A stretch of DNA of 64,000 nucleotides from the NCBI GenBank assembly GCA_964505725.1, contig CAZDJK010000010.1:1-64000 (forward strand), given 5' to 3'. Shown here in pieces: positions 16,223 through 23,952 of the stretch. The DNA is from CAVRJC01 sp964505725 (GTDB lineage Bacteria > Actinomycetota > Acidimicrobiia > IMCC26256 > DASPTH01). How positions within the stretch are numbered: the stretch's first letter is position 1; each line of letters starts with the position of its first letter. The notes beneath the pieces were generated by a model. It saw only the letters and a program-made list of their open reading frames with translations. It did not search any database and was not told where the DNA came from. A program made the position numbers and the translations under genes.

Positions 16223-17044
16223 TCAGCCGGTGACGGCGGGCTTGGGGAGCAGCACCCCGAGCATCGGCGACTCCACCGCACCCACTCGGCCGCCGTCGGT
16301 GAAGCCGAGGTCGACGACGAGACACGTGCCGCTCACGAAGCTCGCGGCGTCGCTCACGAGGAAGAGCAACGGCCAGGCCTGTTCCTCCGGGGTGGAGCCG
16401 CGGCGCCCCATAGCCTGCTCGAACGCGTCGTCGAACGCCTCCCAGCCCGGGTTGGCGGCCATGAGCGGTGTGTGGGTCGGACCGGGCGCGGTGCAGTTGA
16501 TGCGGATGCCGGCGTCGACGAGCGAGCGGGCACGCTGCGCGCAGTAGACGATCACCGCCTGCTTCGCGAACCCGTAGTGCGCGAGCTCCGGGTGGGCGGC
16601 CATCCACGTCTCCGCGCGCTCGAAGTCGGGGGTGGCGAGGAAGTCGAGCACCGTGTCGAGGTTGTCGGGCCAGCTGATCCCTCCGATCGACGAGATCATC
16701 GCGATCGCGCCGCCGCGCCCGACGAGCCCACGCTCGATCGCGCGCTCGACGAGGTGGCGCTGGCCGATGAAGTTCACCTTCGGCAGGTCGGGCCCGTCGG
16801 CGATGCCCGAGCAGCAGAGCACGGCGTCGAAGGTGCCCGCGAGACCGGCGAGGGTGTCGTCGATCGACTGACGGCTGCGGAGGTCGATCGTACGGAACTC
16901 CCCGACGTCGACCAGCGGCTCGCGCACGTCGAGGATCGTGACTTCGCCGCCGAGCTCGGCGCCCAGCCTCGCCGCAGCGTTGCCCATGCCGCTGGCGCCA
17001 CCGAGCACGAGCACGCGCTTGCCGTCGAAGCGGTACGGATCCAC
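16223..17044 (-). CDS. SDR family oxidoreductase
   Basis: A 273-residue short-chain dehydrogenase. The cofactor motif is VLVLGGASGMGNAAA (residues 11-25), the serine lies in ISSIGG and the catalytic pair in HYGFAKQ (Tyr-x3-Lys). The C-terminal CTAPGPTHTP and FVSGTCLVVDLGF are typical. The gap between the cofactor region and the active site resembles the 3-alpha-hydroxysteroid dehydrogenase-like branch of SDRs. The ATG at 17044 is the first plausible start. It lies downstream of a P450 remnant on the same strand, suggesting a former catabolic unit. Confidence 0.83.
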   Translation of the reverse strand: MDPYRFDGKRVLVLGGASGMGNAAARLGAELGGEVTILDVREPLVDVGEFRTIDLRSRQSIDDTLAGLAGTFDAVLCCSGIADGPDLPKVNFIGQRHLVERAIERGLVGRGGAIAMISSIGGISWPDNLDTVLDFLATPDFERAETWMAAHPELAHYGFAKQAVIVYCAQRARSLVDAGIRINCTAPGPTHTPLMAANPGWEAFDDAFEQAMGRRGSTPEEQAWPLLFLVSDAASFVSGTCLVVDLGFTDGGRVGAVESPMLGVLLPKPAVTG

Positions 17045-17072
17045 GGTGATCTCCTGTCGTCGTCCCGCGCCG

Positions 17073-17534
17073 TCACCAACGCAACGGCAGCGTGGTGACG
17101 CCCATCACGCCGCCGCCGTAGGCGGTGGCGTCGCCGTCGAGCTCGTAGTCGGGGACGCGCGCGCCACTCGTCGAGCGCGATGCGCATCTCGAGCCGCGCC
17201 AGGTGCGAACCGACGCAGCGGTGCGGACCGGCGCCGAACGCGTAGTGACGGTTGGCGCCGCGCTCGAGATGGACGTTGGTGGCGTCGTCGTACTCGCCGG
17301 GGTCGCGGCTCGCGAGCGGCAGCGAGCAACACGGTGCGGATGTCGTCGCTCTGGGTCAACAGCCACTGGCCGGCACCGCGCTCCCGGCGGTCGCCGAATC
17401 CGGGCTGGAGCCACAGCACGCGGCCCTCGCCGCGCAGCGCGTCGAGCCGGAGGAGCAGGTCGGCGAGCGGACCGTGGGAACTCGCGGACCAGAGCCGGCG
17501 GGACGTGGGACGGCACTTCCGGGGTGACGCTCAT
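17073..17534 (-). pseudogene. Cytochrome P450 remnant, internally deleted and frameshifted
   Basis: The pieces of a P450 lie in three frames. Residues from the start (SVTPEVPSHVPPALVREF) are followed in another frame by GPLADLLLRLDAL and QWLLTQSDDIRTVL, i.e. the N-terminal part. After another shift come ASRDPGEYDDATNVHLERG and the heme loop FGAGPHRCVGSHLARLE with the cysteine ligand, then a third shift to VPDYELDGDATAYGGGV and LPLRW. Only about 150 of the usual 400 residues remain; the I and K helices are missing. Either this is a pseudogene from an internal deletion or an assembly artefact. The clear heme loop makes the identity firm. Confidence 0.8.
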
Positions 17535-17604
17535 CGTGCGGCCTCCTCGCGGCGAGCCGCCCCGGACGTTAATCGCTACTCACTTGACGCGCACGGCTCC
17601 CCCC

Positions 17605-18519
17605 TCAGATGTCGCGTACGAGGTCCTGGACCGCCGCGAGGCGCTCGATCGAGGCGACCGCCTCGTGCTGGTGCGCCGCGAGCTGCCGCACGATCACGTC
17701 GGTGTAGCCCATGGCCGCGAGCGCCCGGAAGCGGTCGGCGACCGCCTCGACGCTGCCGTAGGTGAGCGCCTCGGGGCGGAAGCCGCGGTAGCCGGATGCG
17801 ACGACCGGCTCCGCGACCGCCGCTGCGTCCCGCTCGTCGGCGCCGACGTGCACCTCGCGCCGGACCGCGACCGCGACCGGCGTGCGGTCGAGCCGCTCAC
17901 ACGCCGCCAGGTAGGTGCCGGCCTGCGCGCGCAGCTCGGCGTCGACGTGGTGAGCGTTCGCCAACCAGGCGTCGCCGAGCCTCGCGGCGCGCTCGATCGC
18001 GGGCTCGGCATCCCCGCCGATCCAGATCTCGACCGGCTCGGGCGGCACCGGCCCGATGGCGGCGCCGGCGAGGTCGAGGTCGCCGACACGGGCAGTGACG
18101 GTCTCACCGGCGAGCAGCCGGCGCACCGCGTCGATCGCGGCTTCGAAGCGCGCCGCCCGGCCGCGGAGCGGGACGCCCATCCCGGCGAACTGGTCGCGCC
18201 CGGCACCGATCGCGGTCTGCATCACGAAGCGGGAGCCGGTCAGGGACGCCAGCGTGCCGATCTGCTCGGCGACGAGCACGGGGTGCCAGAGCGGGAGGAG
18301 GAACAGCGCGCCCGCCCGGGGCCCGTTCCACTCGGCCAGCAGCCGGCCGAGCACCGCGGTGTTCTGGTAGTAGGCGCCCCGGGCGGTGACATGGTGGTCG
18401 CCCACGAAGAGCGAGTCGAGTCCGGAGGCGGAGGCGGCGGCCGCCCGCTCGACCATCCACAAGGCACCGGTCCGAGCGTCGACGGCGAAGCTGCTGCGGA
18501 GGGACACCCCGATGCGCAC
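17605..18519 (-). CDS. LLM class (F420-type) oxidoreductase
   Basis: A 304-residue luciferase-like monooxygenase-fold protein. Family marks: SGLDSLFVGDHHV, LAEQIGTLASLTGSRFVMQTAIGAGRDQF (written here as two overlapping blocks in the alpha/beta barrel), PVEIWIGGDAEPAIERAARLGDAW and YTDVIVRQLA. Many actinobacterial members use F420H2, and the host has fbiC. The GTG at 18519 gives the usual VRIGVSL opening; a GTG 24 bp upstream is the alternative. The substrate is unknown. It lies upstream of the P450 remnant and the SDR on the same strand. Confidence 0.8.
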   Translation of the reverse strand: MRIGVSLRSSFAVDARTGALWMVERAAAASASGLDSLFVGDHHVTARGAYYQNTAVLGRLLAEWNGPRAGALFLLPLWHPVLVAEQIGTLASLTGSRFVMQTAIGAGRDQFAGMGVPLRGRAARFEAAIDAVRRLLAGETVTARVGDLDLAGAAIGPVPPEPVEIWIGGDAEPAIERAARLGDAWLANAHHVDAELRAQAGTYLAACERLDRTPVAVAVRREVHVGADERDAAAVAEPVVASGYRGFRPEALTYGSVEAVADRFRALAAMGYTDVIVRQLAAHQHEAVASIERLAAVQDLVRDI

Positions 18520-18714
18520 GGCCCGATTCCAGCGCAGCGGCACCCGTCGTGTCGAGGCTCACGAATCCTTGACCCGGCTCTTACGAGTATCTCAGGCGCA
18601 ACCCGCATGATGGGCGGCGATGGGCACCCAGCGGCGGTTCGAGCCCGAGCGTTCCGACGACACCCCCCTCCAAGTCGACGAGCGCCGGAGCAGCCGGTGG
18701 ACGTGTCCGACCGG

Positions 18715-18748
18715 ATCACCCGAGTGACCCGACGCACGCTCGGGTGAT
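18715..18748 (-). terminator. Stem-loop downstream of the nuoF-like unit (distal)
   Basis: ATCACCCGAG pairs perfectly with CTCGGGTGAT across a 14-nt loop, about 80 bp after the stop at 18829. It lies behind a second hairpin in tandem. Confidence 0.5.
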
Positions 18749-18760
18749 CAGCTCACCCGT

Positions 18761-18794
18761 CCCGGTCCCCCGAACCCAGAGCCGAGGGACCGGG
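18761..18794 (-). terminator. Stem-loop downstream of the nuoF-like unit (proximal)
   Basis: CCCGGTCCC pairs with GGGACCGGG across a 16-nt loop, 35 bp after the stop of the small gene. Tandem GC-rich hairpins are a plausible rho-independent-like end in a GC-rich genome. Confidence 0.5.
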
Positions 18795-18828
18795 AAGGGG
18801 TGGGCGACCGCGACGGCTCGACGCCCGC

Positions 18829-19095
18829 TCAGGAGCGGGGTCGGCGCTCCTGGAGGCTGATCCACGCGACGAGGTCCTCGGCCTCTCCGACGTTGCCCTC
18901 GGCCATGAAGGCCTCCGCCCACTCGTCGATCTCGGTGTCGGTGAAGCCGTCGGCGCGCAGCCGCTCCCGCGCCTCGTTGGCCAGGATGCGGGCGCCCTCG
19001 AGCTGGCCCAGCTCCTCCGGTGCATCCTCGGGCACCCCGGCGTCTCTCGGGCGCTCGGGCGCGGGCTCGCCTCGCACGTCTTCGGGCACGGTCAC
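18829..19095 (-). CDS. Small acidic conserved protein coupled to NuoF-like gene
   Basis: An 88-residue acidic protein. The first 30 residues are proline/glutamate-rich; the rest is helical (EGARILANEARERLRADGF, then DTEIDEWAEAFMAEG and EDLVAWI). No cysteine, so it does not carry a cluster. The GTG overlaps the nuoF-like TGA (GTGA), so it is translated with it and may be a partner or assembly factor. I do not recognise the family. Confidence 0.65.
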   Translation of the reverse strand: MTVPEDVRGEPAPERPRDAGVPEDAPEELGQLEGARILANEARERLRADGFTDTEIDEWAEAFMAEGNVGEAEDLVAWISLQERRPRS

Positions 19096-20561
19096 AGCTC
19101 CTCGTGTTCGCGCTTGTCGTCGAGGCGGTCCGCGGGCCACTGGCCCGAGTCGAACGGCTCGAACGTCCAGTCGGGCTGTTTGGCCAGCTGGTGCTCGTCG
19201 ATGGTCACCACGCCGTCCGTGAGATCCAGCATCGCTGCGATGGGCTCGGGCTCCACACCCGGGAGCTCGTCGCGAGCGTGCGCCAGGATCGCCTCCGGGA
19301 ACAGGTCGAAGATGCTGCCGACGACCACCTGCTCCTGGGTGGCGAGATTGCAGCGCGCGCCGTCGGCGACGCTCTGCAGGCGGGCGTCGAGGACGTCGAG
19401 GTCGTCGGCCTTCGCCTGCGAGCGAGCGATGCGCCCGAAGATCTCCGAGATCGTGAGCCCGTCCTGCTTGCACGCCCGGCACTGCCCGCACGACTCGACG
19501 GAGAGGAATCGTGCGACCCCGGCGGCCACGGCCGCGAGGTCGGTGGTGTCGTCGTAGAGGATGAAGCCCCCGGTGCCGAGCCCCGTCCCGAGCTCGCGCA
19601 TCGCCTCGTGGCTGAGCGGGGTGTCGAACCGCGCTGCGGGGAGCAACGAGTTGGACACGCCCGACATCGCGGCGACGAGCGCCCGACCGGGGCGGGGACC
19701 GCCGCCGAGCGCGTCGATCACCTCCTGCAACGGCGTGCCGAGCGCGAACTCGCCGACGCCCGCCCGCTGCGTGCACCCGCTGATGGTGCAGACGATGGTG
19801 CCAGGTGAACCGGGTGTGCCGACGCTCCGGAACCACTCGGCACCCCGGGCGACGATGAGCGGCGCGTTGGCGAACGTCTCGACGTTGCTGGCCAGCGCGG
19901 GCGGCGCGATCGACTCTCCGGTCGGCCCCGCGAGCTCGACGTGCGCGGCGGAGTCGCTCTCGGAGTCGACGTCGCCGATCTCGTCGACGATCTCGTCGAC
20001 GCCGCGGCGGTAGGGCGGCGTGATCCGCGGGAACGGGAACCGCCCGTCGAGCACTTCGAGCAGACCGGTCTCTTCGCCGTACAGGTACTCACTCGGGCCC
20101 TCGAACAGCGACACGCTCACGCCGTCGGCCCAGCCCGCCGCCTCCACCGCGGCGATCGCGCCGCGCAACAGCGCGACCTCGCGTATGAACGTGCGCTTGG
20201 TCGCCACGAACAGCTCGTCGGCGCCCACTGCCAGCGCCGCGATGAGCGCGCCCTCGAGGACCGCATACGGGTTCGCCCGGATGATCGCGCGGTCCTTGAA
20301 CGAGCCCGGCTCGCCCTCGGCGGCGTTCACGACGACCGCGGACCCCTCGAGCTCCGAGTGGTTGGAGCGGACGGTCGCCCACTTCCGCCCGGCGGGGAAA
20401 CCGGCACCGCCCCGGCCACCGATGCCCGACGCGGTGATCTCGTCGATGACGGCGTCGGGGCCGAGCTCCCGCGCGCGCTCGAGTCCGCTGCCGCCCCCGG
20501 CCGCGACGTACGCGTCCAGCGTGAGCAGCGGATCCGGTGGGAGGACGCGCGGCTCGGTCAT
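19092..20561 (-). CDS. NuoF-like NADH-binding flavoprotein
   Basis: A 489-residue homologue of the 51-kDa subunit of complex I and of hydrogenase/formate dehydrogenase diaphorases. It has the FMN/NADH motif SGIGGRGGAGFPAGRKW, the second motif NAAEGEPGSFKDR, a SLBB region around residues 245-330, and a [4Fe-4S] site from ESCGQCRACKQDG plus a fourth cysteine in GARCNLATQEQ about 40 residues on. An extra C-terminal 80 residues follow. No nuoE, nuoG or other complex I gene is next to it, so it is probably an NADH or NADPH-linked ferredoxin reductase-type module for another enzyme. Confidence 0.85.
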   Translation of the reverse strand: MTEPRVLPPDPLLTLDAYVAAGGGSGLERARELGPDAVIDEITASGIGGRGGAGFPAGRKWATVRSNHSELEGSAVVVNAAEGEPGSFKDRAIIRANPYAVLEGALIAALAVGADELFVATKRTFIREVALLRGAIAAVEAAGWADGVSVSLFEGPSEYLYGEETGLLEVLDGRFPFPRITPPYRRGVDEIVDEIGDVDSESDSAAHVELAGPTGESIAPPALASNVETFANAPLIVARGAEWFRSVGTPGSPGTIVCTISGCTQRAGVGEFALGTPLQEVIDALGGGPRPGRALVAAMSGVSNSLLPAARFDTPLSHEAMRELGTGLGTGGFILYDDTTDLAAVAAGVARFLSVESCGQCRACKQDGLTISEIFGRIARSQAKADDLDVLDARLQSVADGARCNLATQEQVVVGSIFDLFPEAILAHARDELPGVEPEPIAAMLDLTDGVVTIDEHQLAKQPDWTFEPFDSGQWPADRLDDKREHEEL

Positions 20562-20635
20562 CGTGGTGCTCTCCTCGACGGTCCCGTGCGCTTCCCCGCG
20601 GAAGCGGCGCCTACGGGCACGCTACCGGGCGACGG

Positions 20636-21346
20636 TCAGCGCGAGGGCTGCGCAGCTCCGCCGCGCAGGAAGTGCAGTAGCTGGGAGAAGACGGTGGGAT
20701 CGGTCTTCAGGTCTGAGTGCCCGATGCACGCGGTCTCGGTGTTGCGCGCACCCGGGAGCTCGGCGTGGTCCTGGGGCACGATCACGGTGTCGCACGGCGA
20801 CCACCACGCGGCCCACCGGGTCGGTCCCGCGGGCTGGAAGTTGCGGTTGAGCAGGTCGAGCAGGGGCGACGTCGGGACCATCTCCTGGCACGACACGATC
20901 AGGTAGCACCCGTACGCGAGCACGGTGCCGGTGTTGACGCCGGCGAGGGAGGCGTACGCCGCCACGTGGGCGGTACCACCGAGCTTCTCCAGGTAGTAGC
21001 GCGACCCGATCGCGCCCATCGAGTGGCTGACGATGTCGACCCGCTGCGAGTGCGTGCGGGCCCGGAGCGCGTCGACCGCGGCGGCGATGCGGGCGGCGGC
21101 AGCGACGTTGGAGCCGTTGCTGTCGTAGCTGATCGCGTCGACCCGGTCGCGCGGGTATCCGGCCGCGAGCAGGCGCGACACCATCACCTTCCAGCTCTTT
21201 GCCGACCCGTCGAAGCCGTGCACCAGCAGCACGGGGACCGGCACCGACCCCTGGTCGGGCGACGCCGCTGGCGCCGGAGACGTGGGCAGGAGCGTCGCCG
21301 CCGCCACCAGGACCGCCACGATCGTCGACGCCCGCCCGAGCCGCAT
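20636..21346 (-). CDS. Secreted triacylglycerol lipase-like alpha/beta hydrolase
   Basis: A 236-residue protein with a signal peptide (MRLGRASTIVAVLVAAATLL, cleavage near PAPAAS). The mature part has LLVHGFDGSAKSW (oxyanion motif), nucleophile elbow SHSMGA, and a late IGHSDLKTD with the probable catalytic histidine. It resembles the lipase class 2/EstA group of extracellular lipases. Cysteines in CYLIVSCQEM, SPCDT and ETACIGH could form disulfides. The ATG at 21346 gives the signal peptide; longer frames overlap the histidine phosphatase promoter. Confidence 0.83.
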   Translation of the reverse strand: MRLGRASTIVAVLVAAATLLPTSPAPAASPDQGSVPVPVLLVHGFDGSAKSWKVMVSRLLAAGYPRDRVDAISYDSNGSNVAAAARIAAAVDALRARTHSQRVDIVSHSMGAIGSRYYLEKLGGTAHVAAYASLAGVNTGTVLAYGCYLIVSCQEMVPTSPLLDLLNRNFQPAGPTRWAAWWSPCDTVIVPQDHAELPGARNTETACIGHSDLKTDPTVFSQLLHFLRGGAAQPSR

Positions 21347-21403
21347 GCCGCCAGGGTACGGAGGGCCGCGCCCCGGCGCCCGTCGCGCGCGCCCGGTCCC
21401 GGA

Positions 21404-21409
21404 TACGGT
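21404..21409 (+). promoter_or_regulatory. -10 hexamer TACGGT before histidine phosphatase gene
   Basis: TACGGT ends 10 nt before the ATG at 21420 and no ribosome site is seen, so the transcript may be leaderless. Confidence 0.4.
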
Positions 21410-21419
21410 GCGGCGCGCC

Positions 21420-21983
21420 ATGCTGCTGCTCGTACGCCACGGTGAGACCGACGCCAACGCGCTCGGGCTGCTGCTCGGGCGCGCCGATCCGCCGTTGTCC
21501 GCCAACGGCCGTCGCCAGGCCGCCGAGCTCGCGGCGCTGGTACCGCCGGACGCCCGGGTGGTCGCCAGCCCGTTGCGCCGCACGCAGGAGACAGCTGCCG
21601 CCTTCGGCCTGCCGGTGCACATCGACGAGCGGTGGATCGAGCTCGACTACGGCGCGCTCGACGGCCTCGCGCGCGGCGACGTGCCCGTGGACACCTGGCG
21701 GCGGTGGCGCGCCGATCCCGAGTTCGTGCCGGCGGGCGGCGAGTCGCTTGCTGCGCTGGGTCGGCGCGTGCGCGGCGCGTGCGCCGAGCTGGCGGAGCGC
21801 GCGCGCGAGAGCAACGTCGTCGTCGTGAGCCACGTGTCGCCGATCAAGGCGGCGATTGCGTGGGCGCTGGGCGTTGGCGACGAGATCGCGTGGCGGATGT
21901 TCGTGGAGGTGGCCTCGGTGGCGCGGGTCGCGATCGGGCCCGACGGGCCGAGTCTGCGCTCGCTCAACGAGCACGGGCGCTGA
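21420..21983 (+). CDS. Histidine phosphatase family protein
   Basis: A 187-residue phosphoglycerate mutase-like phosphatase. The catalytic RHGET is at residues 6-10 (His7), ASPLRRTQETA is the second active-site block, the proton donor glutamate is in WIELDYGALDG, and the second histidine in VVVSHVSPIKAAI. Length and motifs match small broad-specificity or CobC-type phosphatases. It probably acts on a small phosphorylated metabolite in the cytoplasm. Confidence 0.87.
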   Translation: MLLLVRHGETDANALGLLLGRADPPLSANGRRQAAELAALVPPDARVVASPLRRTQETAAAFGLPVHIDERWIELDYGALDGLARGDVPVDTWRRWRADPEFVPAGGESLAALGRRVRGACAELAERARESNVVVVSHVSPIKAAIAWALGVGDEIAWRMFVEVASVARVAIGPDGPSLRSLNEHGR

Positions 21984-22031
21984 CGGCCCGATCCGGCATG
22001 CCGGCGCGCCGACGCGGCGTGCTCCGGGCCG
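21984..22031. terminator. Compound palindrome between convergent genes
   Basis: CGGCCCG (21984-21990) pairs with CGGGCCG (22025-22031), with inner palindromes CCGGCATGCCGG and CGGCGCGCCG. Located just after the phosphatase stop and before the LLM stop, it probably ends both transcripts. Confidence 0.4.
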
Positions 22032-22049
22032 GCCGGCTCGAACGCGACG

Positions 22050-22997
22050 TCAGCGGAAATGGGCCACGACCTCGGACCCGAGCAGCCGCAGGTGGTCGAG
22101 ATCGTGGAGGTCGAGCATCTGGAGGTAGACGGTGTCGGCACCGGCTTCGCGGTAGACGTCGATCTCGTCGACGAGCTTCGCCGGCGTGCCCCACAGCGCA
22201 CCGCCGAGCGTGTCGCGCGTGCGGCCGATGGCCTCGATCCGGCGGTCGAGCGCGGCGTCGTCCGCGCCGCACACGACAGTGTTGGCGACTCCGAGGCGCA
22301 GCGAGTCGGGATCGCGCCCCACCGCTTCGCACGCCGCACGCACGCGCGTCGCGGGCTCCTTGAACGCCGGCGGAGGCGCGAACATCACGTTGAACTCGCT
22401 CGCGAACCGGGCGGCGAGCGCAGGCGTGCGCTTCGGGCCGGCGCCCCCGATGACGATCGGCGGGTGCGGACGCTGCACGGGCTTCGGCAGCGCGGGCGAG
22501 CGGGTCAACGTGTAGTGCTCGCCCTCGAAGGAGTAACGGACGTCGGCCGGCGTGGTCCAGAGGCCGGTGATGATCTCGAGCTGCTCCGCGAGCCGGTCGA
22601 AGCGCTCGCGGGTCTCGGGGAACGGGATCCCGTACGCCGCGTGCTCGCGGTCGTTCCATCCCGCGCCGAGCCCCAGCTCGACCCGGCCGCCGCTCATCGC
22701 GTCCACCTGGGCCACCGTGATCGCGAGCGGCCCCGGGAGGCGGAACGTCACCGGGGAGACCAGGGTGCCGAGCCGCAACCGGGTGGTGTCGCGCGCGAGC
22801 CCGGCGAGAGTGGTCCATGCGTCGGTCGGACCGGGCAGGCCGCTCTTGCCCTGGAAGAAGTTCATGTAGTGGTCCGAGCGGAAGAACGCGTCGAAGCCGA
22901 GCTCCTCGGCGAGGCGTGCGACGGAAAGCTGGTCCTCGTACGTCGCGCCCTCCTGGGGCTCGACGAAGATTCGGAAGCGCAGTGGGTGCGATGACAT
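22050..22997 (-). CDS. LLM class F420-dependent oxidoreductase
   Basis: A 315-residue luciferase-like protein. Family marks: FRIFVEPQEGATYEDQLSVAR, LGFDAFFRSDHYM, RLRLGTLVSPVTFRLPGPLA, SGGRVELGLGAGWNDREHAAYG and PIVIGGAGPKRTPALAARFA. These fit the F420-dependent TIGR03560-like group. Cytoplasmic, likely a hydride transfer from F420H2 to an unknown substrate. It is monocistronic, divergent from the aspartyl hydroxylase-like gene. Confidence 0.87.
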   Translation of the reverse strand: MSSHPLRFRIFVEPQEGATYEDQLSVARLAEELGFDAFFRSDHYMNFFQGKSGLPGPTDAWTTLAGLARDTTRLRLGTLVSPVTFRLPGPLAITVAQVDAMSGGRVELGLGAGWNDREHAAYGIPFPETRERFDRLAEQLEIITGLWTTPADVRYSFEGEHYTLTRSPALPKPVQRPHPPIVIGGAGPKRTPALAARFASEFNVMFAPPPAFKEPATRVRAACEAVGRDPDSLRLGVANTVVCGADDAALDRRIEAIGRTRDTLGGALWGTPAKLVDEIDVYREAGADTVYLQMLDLHDLDHLRLLGSEVVAHFR

Positions 22998-23020
22998 GCC
23001 CCCCTTCTAGCGCACCCCGC

Positions 23021-23026
23021 TACGCT
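23021..23026 (+). promoter_or_regulatory. -10 hexamer TACGCT for leaderless gene at 23035
   Basis: TACGCT ends 8 nt before the GTG at 23035, the same hexamer and spacing as before mca. Confidence 0.5.
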
Positions 23027-23034
23027 CGAGGGCC

Positions 23035-23793
23035 GTGGCCTCCGTGTGGGACGGTTTCGTCGACTTCACCAACCGCGTCGGCGACCGCGTGCTCAAGCAG
23101 ATCGACCGGCTGATCGCGAAGTACTCGCTGATCCCGAACCGGCCGTTCTTCGACCCGGCCGACTTCGCGTGGGTCCGGCCCCTCGAGGCCGACTGGAAGA
23201 CGATCCGCCGCGAGCTCGACGACGTGTTGGCGTACCGCGACGCGCTCCCGAACTTCCAGGACATCTCGACCGACCAGTACAGCCTGACCGACGACGACCG
23301 CTGGAAGACCTACTTCTTCTACGGCTACGGCTTCAAGAGCGGGCCCAACTGCGCGCGCTGCCCGGAGACCGCACGCCTGGTCGAGCAGATCCCGGGAATG
23401 CAGACCGCGATGTTCTCGATCCTCGCCCCGCACAAGCGCATCCCGCCGCACACCGGGCCCTACAAGGGCGTCCTGCGGTACCACCTCGGGCTCGTGATCC
23501 CGTCGTCGGATCCCGACGTCGTGGGGATCCGCGTCGGTGGCGAGGTGGCGCACTGGGAGGAGGGGAAGAGCCTCGTGTTCGACGACACGTTCGAGCACGC
23601 GGCGTGGAACGACACCGACGAGACGCGCGTCGTGCTCTTCGTCGACGTGGTGCGGCCCCTCCGCCAGCCCGTGAAGGCGCTGAACGCGGCGATCATCAAG
23701 GCGATCGGCTACTCGCCGTTCATCCAGGACGCGAAGCGTCGCCACGAGGACTGGGAACGCCGCTTCGAACGCCTCCGCTCGACGAGCCACTGA
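23035..23793 (+). CDS. Aspartyl/asparaginyl beta-hydroxylase-like dioxygenase
   Basis: A 252-residue 2-oxoglutarate/Fe(II) dioxygenase of the aspartyl beta-hydroxylase/LpxO type. The iron site is spread over PPHTGPYKGVLRYHLGL (first histidine), VFDDTFEHAAWNDTDETRVVLF (second histidine) and an arginine that would hold 2-oxoglutarate. In bacteria such enzymes hydroxylate fatty acyl groups (LpxO, ornithine lipid OlsC/OlsE-like) or peptide residues. An acyl substrate would fit the oxoamine synthase and acyltransferase encoded next door, but this is inference. Its 3' side carries a duplicated segment. Confidence 0.83.
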   Translation: MASVWDGFVDFTNRVGDRVLKQIDRLIAKYSLIPNRPFFDPADFAWVRPLEADWKTIRRELDDVLAYRDALPNFQDISTDQYSLTDDDRWKTYFFYGYGFKSGPNCARCPETARLVEQIPGMQTAMFSILAPHKRIPPHTGPYKGVLRYHLGLVIPSSDPDVVGIRVGGEVAHWEEGKSLVFDDTFEHAAWNDTDETRVVLFVDVVRPLRQPVKALNAAIIKAIGYSPFIQDAKRRHEDWERRFERLRSTSH

Positions 23794-23800
23794 CCCCCGG

Positions 23801-23856
23801 GCGAGCGCCCGCGAGCCGGGTATCCCCGCTCGCAGCGAGCGAGATCAGATTTCGGG
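23801..23856. repeat. Copy 1 of a 56-bp direct repeat
   Basis: Matches 23897-23952 at 53 of 56 positions, offset by 96 bp. It contains the palindromic core CGCTCGCAGCGAGCG and the same GATCAGATTTCGGG end that forms the stop of the neighbouring oxoamine synthase gene. Confidence 0.85.
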
Positions 23857-23896
23857 GCCGTCCGTAGTGAGCGGAGCGAGCGTAGGCGGCAATCAA

Positions 23897-23952
23897 GCGA
23901 GCGCCCGCGAGGAGGGTATCCCGGCTCGCAGCGAGCGAGATCAGATTTCGGG
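23897..23952. repeat. Copy 2 of a 56-bp direct repeat, overlapping a gene end
   Basis: This copy includes the last codons (PEI) and stop of the oxoamine synthase at 23941-23952. Copy 1 repeats that 3' end beyond the gene, so the pair arose by tandem duplication or by insertion of a small repeat element. Confidence 0.85.

Larger units (their letters stand above)
18520..18828. other. Intergenic region without a supported gene
   Basis: Between the LLM gene and the small gene at 18829 there are only short overlapping frames without a family signature. The right end contains two stem-loops that probably terminate the nuoF-like unit. The rest shows no clear feature. Confidence 0.5.

Noticed and set aside
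13492..16281. A 929-codon minus-strand frame opposite the MFS and acyl-CoA synthetase genes
   Set aside because: Same cause: an antisense shadow without any family motif.
18520..18828. Possible small genes in the gap before the LLM gene
   Set aside because: Only short frames without ribosome sites or conserved-looking motifs; the hairpins explain part of the space.
23801..23952. CRISPR-like direct repeat
   Set aside because: Only two imperfect copies, 96-bp period, no cas genes, and one copy overlaps a gene end.
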